In this document: piece by piece, positions 22,846 to 33,875 of the stretch
How positions within the stretch are numbered: position 1 is the first letter of the stretch
How the letters are laid out: every line of letters starts with the position of its first letter
Assembly (NCBI RefSeq): GCF_024166365.1
Contig: NC_064842.1
Span: 11,875,001 to 11,939,000 of the forward strand
Direction: 5' to 3'
Length of the DNA: 64,000 nucleotides
DNA from: Elephas maximus indicus
Lineage: Eukaryota; Chordata; Mammalia; Proboscidea; Elephantidae
The notes under the pieces: generated by a model
What the model was told of the DNA's origin: nothing
What the model saw: the letters and a program-made list of their open reading frames with translations, nothing else
Databases searched by the model: none
Made by a program: the position numbers and the translations under genes

Positions 22846-22853
22846 GAGGTAAT

Positions 22854-23919
22854 TTTTAGATGACATAAAAGAAAATAAAACTTTAATCAATCAACGAATT
22901 GGAATTGATTTTCCTCCCCACTAAAATGGTTAAAATCAACTGTCCACTTTACCACAATGTAGGGAAAGCCTATAAAATTAAATAATGAGCAAAAACAATG
23001 GAAACCCTCTATCAAATAAAATCGTATGTGTGACTCTAATGCATAAAGCTAATAGGGATGGTACTGCTCCAGTGGCAACAGGGTAGAGCAGGATTTCCTT
23101 CAACTTGGCCCTACTCTGTTGACTGTCTCCAGACCCCTTGGAGTCCACAAACTACAATTTTAGAAATAACTTGAGAATACTTTAGCCTATAATCTCAGTT
23201 TCCAGAGCAATATTCCCATGTTCAGCTTCAATAGGAGAGTTTAAAAAATAATAATAATAAGACTGGGATCCAATTTCTTCTTCAATTGACTAATAAACCA
23301 ATATATGGCAGAGTCATTTTTCTATGCTAGAAGATTATTCTCAAGGCAATTGCCTAAGAATCTGGATAAGAAGATGCAAAGGAAATGTCCAAGCCATTTA
23401 GTGACAGTATGAATATAAAAACAGAACAGATGTTTTCCTCATCAAAATCTTAATCTAGAATATACCACTTCAAGTGTAATGTAGTCGAATTAAAATCAGG
23501 AAGTTAGTGCTGTGATCCATGTAATTATCCTGATTTTTTGGTTTATAACTGCTTAGAAATTAGAAAAAGAGAAGAAAGGGAAACAGTAAATCAGGGAAGT
23601 CAGAATCCAGTCAGCAGGACATTTGACAGCAGTCCACTTCACTCACATTTTATGAAATGGGCTAAGAACTGAGTTCACAGAAGTGGGAAATAAGGGCCTT
23701 TTCTGGCTTGTGTCTTTGAATATCTCAAGTAATCTGCAAACATTTGCACACTGAAACTTAATATAAGTAAAAGCAAGTAGGATGCTTTCATGGTCCCCAG
23801 ATAATTAGTATATATTTTCTCATAGCAGAGTTCAAAACCCCATCCTTTAGAAACTTCAAATAATTCAGCCTGAAATCAGACAGTGAGCTCTGTACGTGAA
23901 AAATGTTAATGAACAAAAA
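22854..23919. other. Unassigned sequence
   Basis: I see no gene or recognised repeat. An AATAATAATA run lies near 23250. Confidence 0.4.
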
Positions 23920-24110
23920 AGGATAACAACTCAGTAGGAAAAAAATGGGCTAAGGTGAGGCAACCAAAAGAAGTTAACAAGTTCAAAATCATGAGTAATC
24001 AGAGAAATAAAATCAAAACAAAATATCACTTTCAACTACATAGACTGGCAAAAAGAACTTTTTTAAGCTGAATAGTTCCAAGATTTAGCCAGGGTGTGGA
24101 TTTTATGGCA
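23920..24110 (+). mobile_element. Old L1 ORF2 C-terminal fragment
   Basis: GTAATCAGAGAAATAAAATC, then AAAATATCACTTTCAACTAC and GACTGGCAAAAAGAAC, matches the old L1 segment coding for the ORF2 C-terminal region. It is frameshifted and non-coding. Confidence 0.6.
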
Positions 24111-24114
24111 GAGT

Positions 24115-24640
24115 TTGGATATCGGCATGTTAATTTCAAGATGTCTATTAGATATCTAAGTTGAAATGTCAAGTAGATGCTCAGTTATATAAGTCAGGAG
24201 TCTGGGGGAGAGGTTTAGGCAAGAGATATAAATTTGCCTATCATCATGCCTACAGCCATGAACCTGGATGAAATCACCAAGGGAATGAGTGTAGTTAAAA
24301 AAGAGAATAAGATCAAGGACTAAGACTTGGATTTCTCCAGCACTGAAAAACAGGGATAAAAGGAGGACTCAGCAAAGGAAACCGAAAAGGGGTATTCAGT
24401 AAGTGCTGAGGAAAACAAGACAGTGTGGTGTCCATGAAGCTAAGGAGGGGTGATTGGCCATATCAAATGCTACTGAAAGTTCAAGTTCAAAAGGCTAAAA
24501 ATTTATCATTGGAAACAATAACAGAGAGGTTGATATCAAAAACTCAGAGGAAGAGAAGTAGGTGACTACCAACAGGGGTAAGAGGAAAATGTTTCACTAG
24601 ATAATCTTTGATAAGTTTTTTGAATTTTTATCCATGTGAA
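24115..24640 (+). repeat. Ancient interspersed repeat, family not assigned
   Basis: The order GATATCTAAGTTGAAATGTC, AGTCTGGGGGAGAGGTTTAG, GAGATATAAATTTG, CCTGGATGAAATCACCAAGG, GTGTGGTGTCCATGAAGC and CAAATGCTACTGAAAGTTCA is one I know from widespread placental repeats. I cannot name the family with certainty. Confidence 0.55.
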
Positions 24641-24929
24641 TGTACTTTCTGCTCAGATTTTTTAAAAATGTGTAATTTTATTTTTTAATTCAAAGGATAG
24701 ATATTAACAGCCAGCCAATTAGACATAGTTGAAAGAATTAGAATTAGTGAAATATAAGATATGTACCAAAAAAAAAAAAAAAAAAACAACATAGAAAGGC
24801 AAAGAGCTTGTAGAATATGATAGAAAGGTTAAGAGATATGAAAACTAAATGAAAAAATATATCATGCATCTAATCAGTTTCCCAAAAAGATAGAATAAAA
24901 ACAATAGGGAGAGGCAATAGTTAAATGTA

Positions 24930-25990
24930 TCATGGCTATAAATGCATCATAGTTAATAGATAACATGAATCTATGGACCCAAGAGATTCAAGATATTTCT
25001 AACAGGAAAAATAAAAACAAACCCATGCCTAGACATGTTGTAATAAAGTTGAAAAAACAACAAAGAGAAATTTGTTAAAGTAGCCAGAAAGAAAGGAATG
25101 ATGATAAGAATGGCAACAGACTTCTCAAAAGCAATATTTGGATCCAGAAAGCAGTGGAATAGTACCAAGCCCATCCTGAGACAAGCTCTTAACAAGTCAT
25201 GCCAAACTTTTCCTGATGCTACTATTTGCTTTCTTTGTATTAGTATAACTCACTTAGGTTCTCATTTGGCCCAAAGTAGTATGTTTAGCATCCAGTGAAT
25301 GATATTTCCCTGTTCTCTGCACAAATTCAGGGCTTCATTTGAGACGTCATCATTGTAGTCACTGTAGCTGAGGCTGAATCTTGGCCCTGCTAAGTCCCCT
25401 TTCCTTAAGCAAAAGCTTAAAAAGCTCTTTCCTACAGAATTTCTCAACTAGGTAGGCCTTTGTTAATGGGCACCATGTAAAATTTCAAAAAAAAAAAAAG
25501 AGAGAGAGAGAAACAGCCTTAGTTATTCACCTTTTTGTTCAATCAGTCCCAAAGTAAGTTCTCTAATGACATGGAGGTGAAATTCTGCTTTGAGGCTGTG
25601 GCCTGACACTTTATTTTTACTAGTTTTTGTTTGTACAATTGGTTTGATCTTTAGGAAGACAGACTCAGTGTTCCTATTTAAAGCCGTTAACTTCACACTG
25701 AAATTAGAATACATTTTTAAAGGAGAAAAAAAGCCTGCAGAATGAATAGATTAATCAATAGCTTAGAAATAGCTGAAGAGGAAATTGATGCACTGAAAAA
25801 TAGAGCTAAGGAAATACCCCTGAGGGCAGCATAAAGAGATAAATAGATGGAAAATGAGAGGTTAATAAGCACAGAGAAGAGAATGAGAAAATTCAATACA
25901 CTCTCCAGAAGGAGAGAATACAGACTAGACAATTTTTTTTTTTTAATAAAAATAACCTAGAATTTTCCAGTACTAAAACTAAATAAGAAG
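24930..25990 (+). mobile_element. Old L1 fragments (ORF1 region)
   Basis: Two blocks (about 24930-25180 and 25720-25990) resemble old L1 sequence, for example AGCCAGAAAGAAAGGAATG followed by TTTGGATCCAGAAAGCAGTGG. The interval 25200-25700 between them has no recognised family. No open frame survives. The boundaries are approximate. Confidence 0.5.
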
Positions 25991-26084
25991 ACGTGATGGA
26001 AGAAGCATACATGAGTGCTGAGCTGGCCCCTGCACATACCTATATTCTGGCACTGTGATACCATATGGTGAGTATCGATTTTCT

Positions 26085-26265
26085 TGTCTATCTCCCCCAC
26101 TGATATTTAAGCCAGTTACAAATAAGAAATCCATCACATTCATTTCTGTGTCTTTAGCACCTCCGCAGGGCTTTGTAGAGCTTATTAAACATTTGTTGGT
26201 GGTAGAGGATAAAAAACAGGAGCTGTTTATTAAGAAAGTACTTACTACACATTTGTTGAATGAAG
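26085..26265 (+). mobile_element. L2 3' end fragment
   Basis: TTGTCTATCTCCCCCACTGA, TTTCTGTGTCTTTAGCACCT and ATTTGTTGAATGAAGG follow the L2 3' end. A similar piece lies at 31497. L2 is an ancient inactive LINE. Confidence 0.6.
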
Positions 26266-26499
26266 GGGGCATGCACTGTGGAGTGTGGCCATTTCTTGTG
26301 CAGGTGGTTGTATGACATCAGCCTCTCCCCAGCCACAGGATGCTGCTGTTGGGGCTGGGGTGAGGAAGAGACCTCCACTCCGAAGGAAGGGTTGGTGCAA
26401 GGTCTGCAGCTAAGACCATTTCTCAGACTTGTCCTGCCATTTTATTTCCTCTTCTCAGTTATCTTAATACAAGAGCCTGGTTGTGAACGGAACACCAGA

Positions 26500-26637
26500 A
26501 TGGAAATAATAAGAATGCTCATGTGTTGTGAAAAACATAACCAAGCTAACTGAACTATTCGTGTAGAAATTGTTGAATGGGAACCTAAACTGCTGTGTAA
26601 ACCTTCACCAAAAACACAATAAAATATTATTTTTTTA
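26500..26637 (+). mobile_element. L1 3' end fragment
   Basis: It ends CTGTGTAAACCTTCACCAAA, AACACAATAAAATATT, similar to the 3' ends at 8860 and 55050. The AATAAA signal is intact. The upstream boundary is unclear and no TSD was identified. Confidence 0.6.
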
Positions 26638-27440
26638 ATGGTGTCTATTCGTCTATCTGCCTAATCAAACTTTCGAATAAAGTTTTATAACATCAAAAAT
26701 AAAGCCTTGATTTTAACCTGAAGCACAAGGAATGAGAACAAAGGCCATAATAACAAGATAGACAGGGAGATAACAAGTGAAAAAATAACAACAAAAGACC
26801 ATGAGTCATTAAACCCCAGAGGAATGGAAATTTAGCAAAAAAAAAAGCCGAAACTGAAAACTGAGAGAGGTCTACTAAACTTAGATTTCCTGTAAATGTC
26901 TAATCTGCTGTTCCACCAAATATCTAAGTTGTGATGCAAACTGATAACACTTGGCATTCATAGAAGTTTTTCATTTTTTGGCAGTCTCGACATAAAATCT
27001 GAGTATGAATCCTGACAGCTCTACTTTGAGGGCTGCTGGTTAGGAGCCAGAAGGAGTGTGTGTGTCCACACGCCTTTTGTGCGAGTTTTGCACATATTCA
27101 TTTCTTTCCTCTACAATTTCCCATCATCTACCACTTAAATTATCATGGCAGATTTTAGGCAGAGTACCATCTTCAGCTTGTCCTCCATGTTCCTGTCAGG
27201 ATTATGTCTTCGTTCAGAGTTAGCTGGCCCCAGTTTTGCGCCAGTCACTGAAATGTGTTCCAGGCTGAAGATGAAAGTGTGATGAGCCCAATGTTCTCCT
27301 GATGTAAGGAACCATCCCTACATGTTTGTAAGGGGTGTTACCTACAATTATCTGCCTTTGATTATATCACTCACAGGATGAGAACAGAAATGAAAGAAAA
27401 TCAGCTATGCAGAAAAAATGATTTCCCCATTTCAGGGGAC
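26638..27440. other. Unassigned sequence
   Basis: No gene or known repeat recognised between the L1 end and the 27.4 kb repeat cluster. Confidence 0.4.
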
Positions 27441-27796
27441 GATGATCCGATAGGTAAGGTAAGCACAGCGCTAATCTTGTTTACCAGATCATCTGTAGTG
27501 AACAATCTCATATTTTTTCAGCATATCAAAGCTTCTGCTTCTAGGTATGGTTGACATCTGTTTTTCTCCCAACCCCACAGCACCTACCTACAGAATCAAA
27601 GCCTCTTTTCAGTTTACAACCCCTGACAGGGATGGATTACTCAGTAAGCAAGGTAAGCACAGGCTTACTTGTGCTTATTTACTAATTTGTAGTGAACAAT
27701 TTCACCCGTTTTCCCCCCACATCTTGAAATGGGGAAATTGTTCACTACAGATTAGTAAGTAAGTTCGTGCTTACCTTGCTTAGTGGGGAATCCAAC
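27441..27796. repeat. Three-copy repeat with a long hairpin, family unknown
   Basis: A unit of about 65-75 bp occurs three times: plus at 27441-27510, plus at 27631-27707, minus at 27731-27796. The last two form an inverted pair with a loop of about 23 bases. TAAGCAAGGTAAGCAC (27645-27660) is perfectly complementary to 27767-27782, and TGTAGTGAACAATTT (27688-27702) to 27735-27749. The first copy has GGTAAGGTAAGCACAG and TGTAGTGAACAATCT. A GGTAAG donor-like string sits in each. I do not recognise the family. Confidence 0.8.
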
Positions 27797-29091
27797 GCTG
27801 CCCCCTCCAAAGGAGACAGAAAAAAGGAAACGCATCAAAGAACTGAAATACTACCCCCCTTCTTCTACTGCACCATCCTTTTCTTGTGGAAAAAACTAGA
27901 CTCAAATGAGGCTATCTTATCTGTAAAAGGCTAGACCATCTCTCCAAGTTTGGATGTATGATAAGTCAAATCTTATTCCAGAGCCCAATGACACAAAGAA
28001 AGGGTAAATACACATTGACATTAAAAAGCTGGTGGTGTTTTTATACATCCAATGTGCTCTGGCCCTAAAAGAAACTGAGTCTGAGTGGTGCCACCTGCAC
28101 TAATTTCCAAGCTCAAGTTCATGGGACTTGTCACCCACCTCACTGCTGAATGGCCTTCAAGGAGCCTCCCAACTGTAATTCATACTGTCCAATTCCTGAG
28201 GATTTAGTTGGGTATTTCACAACTGTCGAATAAATTGTCCCCCCAAAATTACCTTAGGACACATATATAAAATATCTAAAGAGGGATAGGTACATATGCA
28301 ATGATGTGCTAAGATGTGGGAATATATATATATATATATATATATATTCTGAAAAATAATAGAAGCCCCACAAAATTACGGTAATAAAAATCAAACTGTC
28401 ATAATTATTGCTACAAATCATATGCGTGATCTGAAGTCAAATAAATGTAAGGCTAATAAAACCAAAGAGCCAAGATTTTCATTTAAGATGATAATCTAAA
28501 GACAAAAAACAAGAAAGGAAAAAAAAAAAACTAAATGGGCCATTTTAATTAAACAGTCCAGAAATACCTGATTTTATAACCTCATCTCTTCTAGAAATAT
28601 GGCTTCTTGTTAATAATTTAACCTCAGCAGTTCCCACCTGTGGACTTCGGGGAGTACAGTTTAACAAACCACTTACAACGGCTATAAATTCCTCAAATAA
28701 GACAAAGTTAAATGGCTACTGACCACTCAATATGTATATTAACAACTCTCTGAAGCCTCATCTAATTTTTAAAACATTACTATTTTGACATTTACTCATT
28801 TTAATAAGACTTGGGGATTTTCTGAAAACCTCATATATCTCTTCTCCAGGGATGGGGCCTCCTTAAGGTACCAAATGTTCCAAAGCCTGTGTGTTCCCAT
28901 CTATTGTCATTCCCAATGTTCATGACTTGAGTTTCCATTTCAGCCTTCCAAGGCCTTCAGTTGACATGAGAGATAGGATATCATTGGAACATAAGAACAG
29001 GAAAACTGACTAAGAGCTACAGGGAGCAATGATTCTCATATAAATCCCTCCAAAGGACTGGGCAATACAGAGATGATTTTAACTGGTATTC
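27797..29091. other. Unassigned sequence with an (AT)n microsatellite
   Basis: A TA dinucleotide run of about 28 bp sits at 28321-28349. The remainder is AT-rich and shows no recognised gene or repeat. Confidence 0.6.
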
Positions 29092-29104
29092 ATGCCTGTG
29101 CAAA

Positions 29105-29598
29105 TGTTTCACTAGATAATATTTGCTAACTTTTGAATATATCATGATAAGCAGAGAAAAGATTGACGTTTTCAATTGCTCCATATGCATGGAAAAACTG
29201 GACAATGAATAAGGAAGACCAAAGAAGAATTAAGGCCTTTGAATTACAGCGTTGACAAAGAATATTGAATATACCATGGACTGCCAAAAGAACTAACAAA
29301 TCTGTCTTGGACGAAGTGTAATCAGAATGCTCCTTGGAAGCAAGGATGGTGAGACTACGTCTCACACACTTTGCACATTTTGTCAGCAGGGATCAATTCC
29401 TGGAGAGGGACATCATGCTTGGTAAAGTAGAGGGTAAAAGAGGAAGACCCTCACAAGATGGATTGACACAGTGGTTGCAACAATGGGCTTAAGTATAACA
29501 ATTGTGAAGATGGCGCAGGACCTGGGCAGTGTTTTGTTTTGTTGTACATAGGGTTTCTGTGAGTCAGAACTGACTCAACAGCACCTAACGACAATAAC
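29105..29598 (+). mobile_element. RTE LINE, internally deleted, with TSD
   Basis: It contains ATCATGATAAGCAGAGAAAA, then jumps at about 29168 directly into TTTTCAATTGCTCCATATGC, skipping about 0.15 kb present in other copies. It runs to the RTE tail (GTGAGTCAGAACTGACTC). Flanks at 29092-29104 and 29599-29611 agree at 11 of 13 positions (ATGCCTGTGCAAA versus ATGCCCATGCAAA), fitting a duplication. Confidence 0.88.
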
Positions 29599-29790
29599 AT
29601 GCCCATGCAAAGTCTAATCCAATAGAAGTGCAGAAGGAGCCATATGTCAGCTGCTAGGGAGAAAACAGAGAAGGAGCTTATTCTTCAGGTGGGCAAAAAG
29701 AATGCTGGTAAGAGTTAAGTGAGATGGTAAGATCCTAATCCACAGGGCTAAGGTCGAGGGCACAGCATGGTACAAACAGGAAACTTGAAG

Positions 29791-30135
29791 AGGGGAGTGG
29801 TGGTTCAGTAGTAGAATTCTCATCTCCCATGCTGGAGACCTGGGTTGAATTCCCAGCCAACGCATCTCATGTACAGTTACCAACTGTCTGTCAGTGGAGA
29901 CCTGGCTATAGCTATGATGCTAAGCAGGTTTTGGCAGAGCTTCTAGACTAAGACAGACAAGAAAGAAAGGCCTGGCCATCAACTTCTAAAAATCAGCCAA
30001 TGAAAACGTTATGGATTACACAGAACATTGATCCACAACCGATCTTGGAGGTGATGCAGGACCAGGTAGGGTTTAGTTCCATTGTGTATGGGGTCACCAG
30101 GTGTTGGGGCCGACTCTACAGCAGCTAACCACAAT
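29791..30135 (+). mobile_element. tRNA-Gly-headed SINE with perfect TSD
   Basis: AGTGGTGGTTCAGTAGTAGAATTCTC followed by the B-box GGTTGAATTCCCAGCCAACGC aligns with tRNA-Gly. The body (CTATGATGCTAAGCAGGTTT, CTTCTAGACTAAGACAGACA) matches the RTE 5' end; the tail (GGGTCACCAGGTGTTGGGGC, GACTCTACAGCAGCTAAC) matches the RTE 3' end. AGGAAACTTGAAG flanks both sides exactly (29778-29790 and 30136-30148). The SINE therefore moved by target-primed reverse transcription. Confidence 0.95.
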
Positions 30136-30148
30136 AGGAAACTTGAAG

Positions 30149-31017
30149 CTGAACAAGAAACTCACATTACCTTTTAGGAGAACAATACAGCTTCATGACC
30201 CCAACAACCATGGTTCACTCCAGGTCGCCAGAAACCCAGAGCAGCAAGATGATTTCCATGCACGAAACTGATGGATATGTAGCTTCCTGAGTCCCCCGGT
30301 TCACGTCCTCAGCGGAGTGGAGGCTGCGGGTAGAAGGCATCAGTGTCTACAGCTGGATTGGGCTGGAGAAAGCAGGGGATGAAGCCCACAGAGCTCCCAT
30401 CACCTCACTTAGCCTGTGAGATAAATAATAATGCTGGGTATCAGGTTTCTTATGTCCTTGAAGCAATTCCATTACTGATTTGTTGATGCATCTCCCTCAA
30501 ACTCCACTGTCTGGCATCGTTGAAATGTATCATTAAGTCAGTATTTGATGTTTTTAATAGTTTGAGCTACTCCTTCACATTTTAACTACTCTATTTACTC
30601 AACTTTAAGACACACAGTTTTTCACATTTTAACATTTCTTAAATCAGGATCCATCTTATAATGGATGGTGTCTCACAAACGCTGTTGGTCAGGTAGCCAT
30701 CATGGCAGAGCTGCCACTGCCTGCACCTGCAAAAACTTGTGAATCCTGGAGCTTGTCTGGACAACTGCAAGCCCTAAGCATTTCAATCAAGAAAGTATTG
30801 AAGGACAACCTGAAGAAAAAATATGATTCTCAGTTGTTATTGTATGGTAAGATCAAGAAATTGCCTGCATGAAAACATGTGGAAAGGGTATGAGGAAAAT
30901 CAAGAGGCAGAGGGAGGCACATTTTTAAGGAAAGTTTTCAATGGCGCAAAGAACAGCACAGAGGGGAAAACATGAACATTGTGGACAAAAGGTGATTCAG
31001 AAAAGTCAGATCCACTT
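30149..31017. other. Mostly unassigned; possible DNA transposon remnant
   Basis: From about 30590 the text CTCAACTTTAAGACACACAG and ATCCATCTTATAATGGATGG resembles termini of mammalian DNA transposons, and a basic, frameshifted stretch follows to about 30990. I could not find the opposite terminal repeat, so this is a weak suggestion. The rest is unassigned. Confidence 0.35.
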
Positions 31018-31490
31018 TGACAATCCATCTCATTGAGGGTCTTCTTTTTCACTGACCCTCTACTTTACCAAGCATGATGTCCTTCTGCAGGGACTGGTCC
31101 CTCCTGATAACATGTCCAAAGTACATGAGACAAAGTCTTGCCATCCTTGCTTCTAAGGAGCATTCTGGTTGTACTTCTTCCAAGACAGATTTGTTCATTC
31201 ATCTGGCAGTCTGTGGTATACTCGATATTCTTCACCAACACCATAATTCAAAGGCATCATTGCAACGCAAAGCTTTCGGCTTCAGAAATGCCAAGTGTGT
31301 TCTTCCCTTTTGGTATTCTAACCCCAGGTCTTTGCATGTTTCATTATAATACTTTGTCTTCTCAAGCTGTTCTTTGAAATCTTTTGTTCAGCTCTTTTAC
31401 TTCATCATTTCTTCCATTTGCTTTAGCTATTTGGTGTTCAAGAACAAGTTTCAGAGTCTCTTCCAACATCCATTTTGGTCTTACGAGTCT
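31018..31490 (-). mobile_element. RTE LINE, internally deleted, reverse orientation
   Basis: The plus strand reads CAATCCATCTCATTGAGGGT to ATAATTCAAAGGCATCA, the C-terminal region. At about 31259 it jumps into TTGCAACGCAAAGCTTTCGG and TCTTCCCTTTTGGTATTC, which in the full-length copy lies about 1.25 kb further upstream (21.3-21.4 kb). The RT core is therefore missing. The 3' tail is also absent. Confidence 0.85.
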
Positions 31491-31496
31491 ACTCAT

Positions 31497-31618
31497 TTGC
31501 TGTTTGCCTCCCCTGCAAGGATGTTAACATCTCTTTTGTTCAGCGATGTACTCCCCATGCCAAGAAAAGTGCCTGCTATGAAGTAGAGTCTCCGGTATAG
31601 TCGTTGAATGAATTAAAA
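31497..31618 (+). mobile_element. L2 3' end fragment
   Basis: TTGCTGTTTGCCTCCCCTGC, AGTGCCTGCTATGAAGTAGA and TCGTTGAATGAATTAA follow the L2 3' end, which usually closes with TTGAATGAATG. Confidence 0.6.
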
Positions 31619-32576
31619 ACTATGAATCCATTAATTGACAGGGTGAAGTAGAACAGATTAAATTATGTGCCCATTTTAGACAAGGGAACTAAGGTACAGA
31701 TTGAATGGTATCTCAAAGTCCTAATCAGAGGCAAAAATTGGATTGCTGCTCCCCCTCCCTTTCTGAAGTTGTTTTGTTTTTTTCACCATAGCATACAATA
31801 TCCCTCCACAAATTTAGTGAAGTTCCAGTTAGTTAAAGTATCAAGTCTTGGGAATATGTAGAGATCACAAACAGGTAGGTTAACATTTTTTCAGTCGCCT
31901 TCAAAACCTAAAATGTGAAAATAGTTGACCATAATTTCCCCTGTTTTTTCATTCTTTCTATGCAATTATACCCTTCTGATACAAGGAAACAGTTCAAGAC
32001 AAGCTGACCATACTAGGACTTCATCAGCGTCCACTCCAGCAATATAATGATAATAATATTTTCCATCAGGTGAAGACCTCAAAACTTACTACACTACATT
32101 GAATCTTCCTCTCTCACCAGATATCTCCCAGAGGCCAACTAAGAAATAATCTTCAAACAAGTGGACCACGGAGTTCCTAAATGCTAGATTTAAAACTTAA
32201 TCTCGCTTTTCTTCTCCACAGAAAACACTTGACCACTGTCCTCATACACTGTATCACTGAGTTCTCCCCATGGTCTTCTCATAACTTTAGTTCTTCTTTT
32301 TTAAAAGTATTGGTTACAGGTTTGGAAAAATTCTGAAGTTTGCAAATGTCTGCTTTTGTTTGTTTGTCTTTCTTTAGGTCTTTCTTCACTGGCTAAAATA
32401 TTCAGAAATCAGAAACTGTGTGCCTCCCTCTAGCCTGCCTTCCAACACATGAGCTAAACCAACATTTCCCAAAATTTGTTCCCCAGGAGACTAGTTTTAT
32501 GCACAGATAAGTTTGGGAAGTCCTGCATCTAACATGCCACCCTTATAGATTCATGTTGCATAAATGTATATTAAAG
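31619..32576. other. Unassigned; possible hAT remnant
   Basis: No gene seen. At 32460-32570, AACATTTCCCAAAATTTGTT and AGATAAGTTTGGGAAGTCCT resemble a hAT-Charlie type non-autonomous element, but neither terminus is clear. Confidence 0.35.
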
Positions 32577-32662
32577 GTTCTTTGGAGCCGCTGGTAGATT
32601 CTGACTGCTGACCTTCCGATTAGCAGCTGAACTCTTAACCACTGTGCCATCAGGGCTCTAAG
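32577..32662 (-). mobile_element. AfroSINE head fragment
   Basis: On the plus strand: GAGCCGCTGGTAGATTCTGA, then GATTAGCAGCTGAACTCTTA and CCACTGTGCCATCAGGGCTC. This is the reverse complement of the tRNA-like head; the RTE-like tail is missing. Confidence 0.85.
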
Positions 32663-33654
32663 AAGCACTTCAGTGCTTAACTTCGTTTAAGCCAGAATTT
32701 TCCAAAATTATTTGACCAACAAAGTTCTTTTTTTACTTAATGCCTGCTAACTCCTCTTTGAATTAGTGTTTCTTGAAAGGCATTTCGAAAAATGTTGCTT
32801 AAGGTCTTTATAATCTCAGCCCCACACACCTTCCCAATGGCCACTGCTACCAAAGTAAAACAATCTTAGAAAATGATTTGCAGCTAGTCCTGCCTCCCCA
32901 CCACTCAGCGAACACCTACATTCACCTCTCTGGGACTGCTGCAGGTCTGGCCTGCTTCTGAAGCTGAGACTGTCCTTGAAGGTTCTGCATTCCTGTGCCC
33001 TTCTCCCTGGCATTCGTTCAGCTTCCTCTGGCCAGGTTGGGCAGTACTTGTCTCCTCAGAGTCTGACCTGAATAGACCCAGCTATCTGACGTGTTTAATA
33101 ATTCTTCACCCCATGCTTCACCCTTTCTCCCAGGCATTCTGCTCCAGGCTGTAAATGTTCCCTGCCATTTAAGCAATCGCCTCCTGAGCCCGGATTAAGT
33201 TGATGACGGAGGGTGTTAGGGTGGCCAAGAGGTAGGAAAAAAAATCACTTGTGGCTTCCCATTCAACTCAACTACCTCTGTTAATGAAGGATAATCCAAT
33301 GCAGTCTCCAGATGGAACCCCCAGAAGTACTTTGGGAAGCATGGTGTGCTCCCACTTAGGACCATTCCAATCTAAGGGTCATCATTGATATTGCCCTAAA
33401 ATCTAACTGACCTTTAGATTTTCATCCACTCAACCACTTGGGCCAACCAATCTCATATAAGGAAAGTATAAAAATAGACAACTTCATCTCAGTAGTCAGG
33501 GCAAGTGCCAATACTAACTGATTCTCATAGGAAGTTTCTGGAGGCTTCTAGAAATAGATAATGCCTCGGTGGAATTACAAAATAGTACTGCGAGAGAGCT
33601 TCTGCACTGAGAGAGCTTCACCTCTAAAATACGCACCAGCTATGTGCCCCAGAG
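32663..33654. other. Unassigned sequence
   Basis: No gene or recognised repeat. The interval around 32820-33200 is slightly richer in G and C than its surroundings. Confidence 0.4.
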
Positions 33655-33875
33655 GATTCCCTGGGTGGTACAAACAGTTAACATGCTCAGCTGCTAACCA
33701 AAAGGTTGGTAGTTTGAGTTCACCCAGAGGCATCTGGGAAAAAAAGGCCTGGTGATCTACTTCCAAAAAAAAATCAGCCATTGAAAACCCTATGGAGCAC
33801 AGTTCTACTCTGACAAGCACGGGGTCACCATGAGTTGGAGTCAACTTGATGGCAACTGGTTGGTTGGTAATATAA
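33655..33875 (+). mobile_element. AfroSINE, long variant
   Basis: CCCTGGGTGGTACAAACAGT, CTCAGCTGCTAACCAAAAGG, CCTGGTGATCTACTTCCAAA, GAAAACCCTATGGAGCACAG and GGGGTCACCATGAGTTGGAG appear in family order. The body has the extra middle segment of the long subtype. Confidence 0.93.

Noticed and set aside
28321-28349. Regulatory or hairpin element
   Set aside because: It is an ordinary (TA)n microsatellite.
30590-30990. Tigger-type transposase remnant
   Set aside because: The terminal-like sequence is suggestive, but I found no opposite terminal repeat and no transposase motif.
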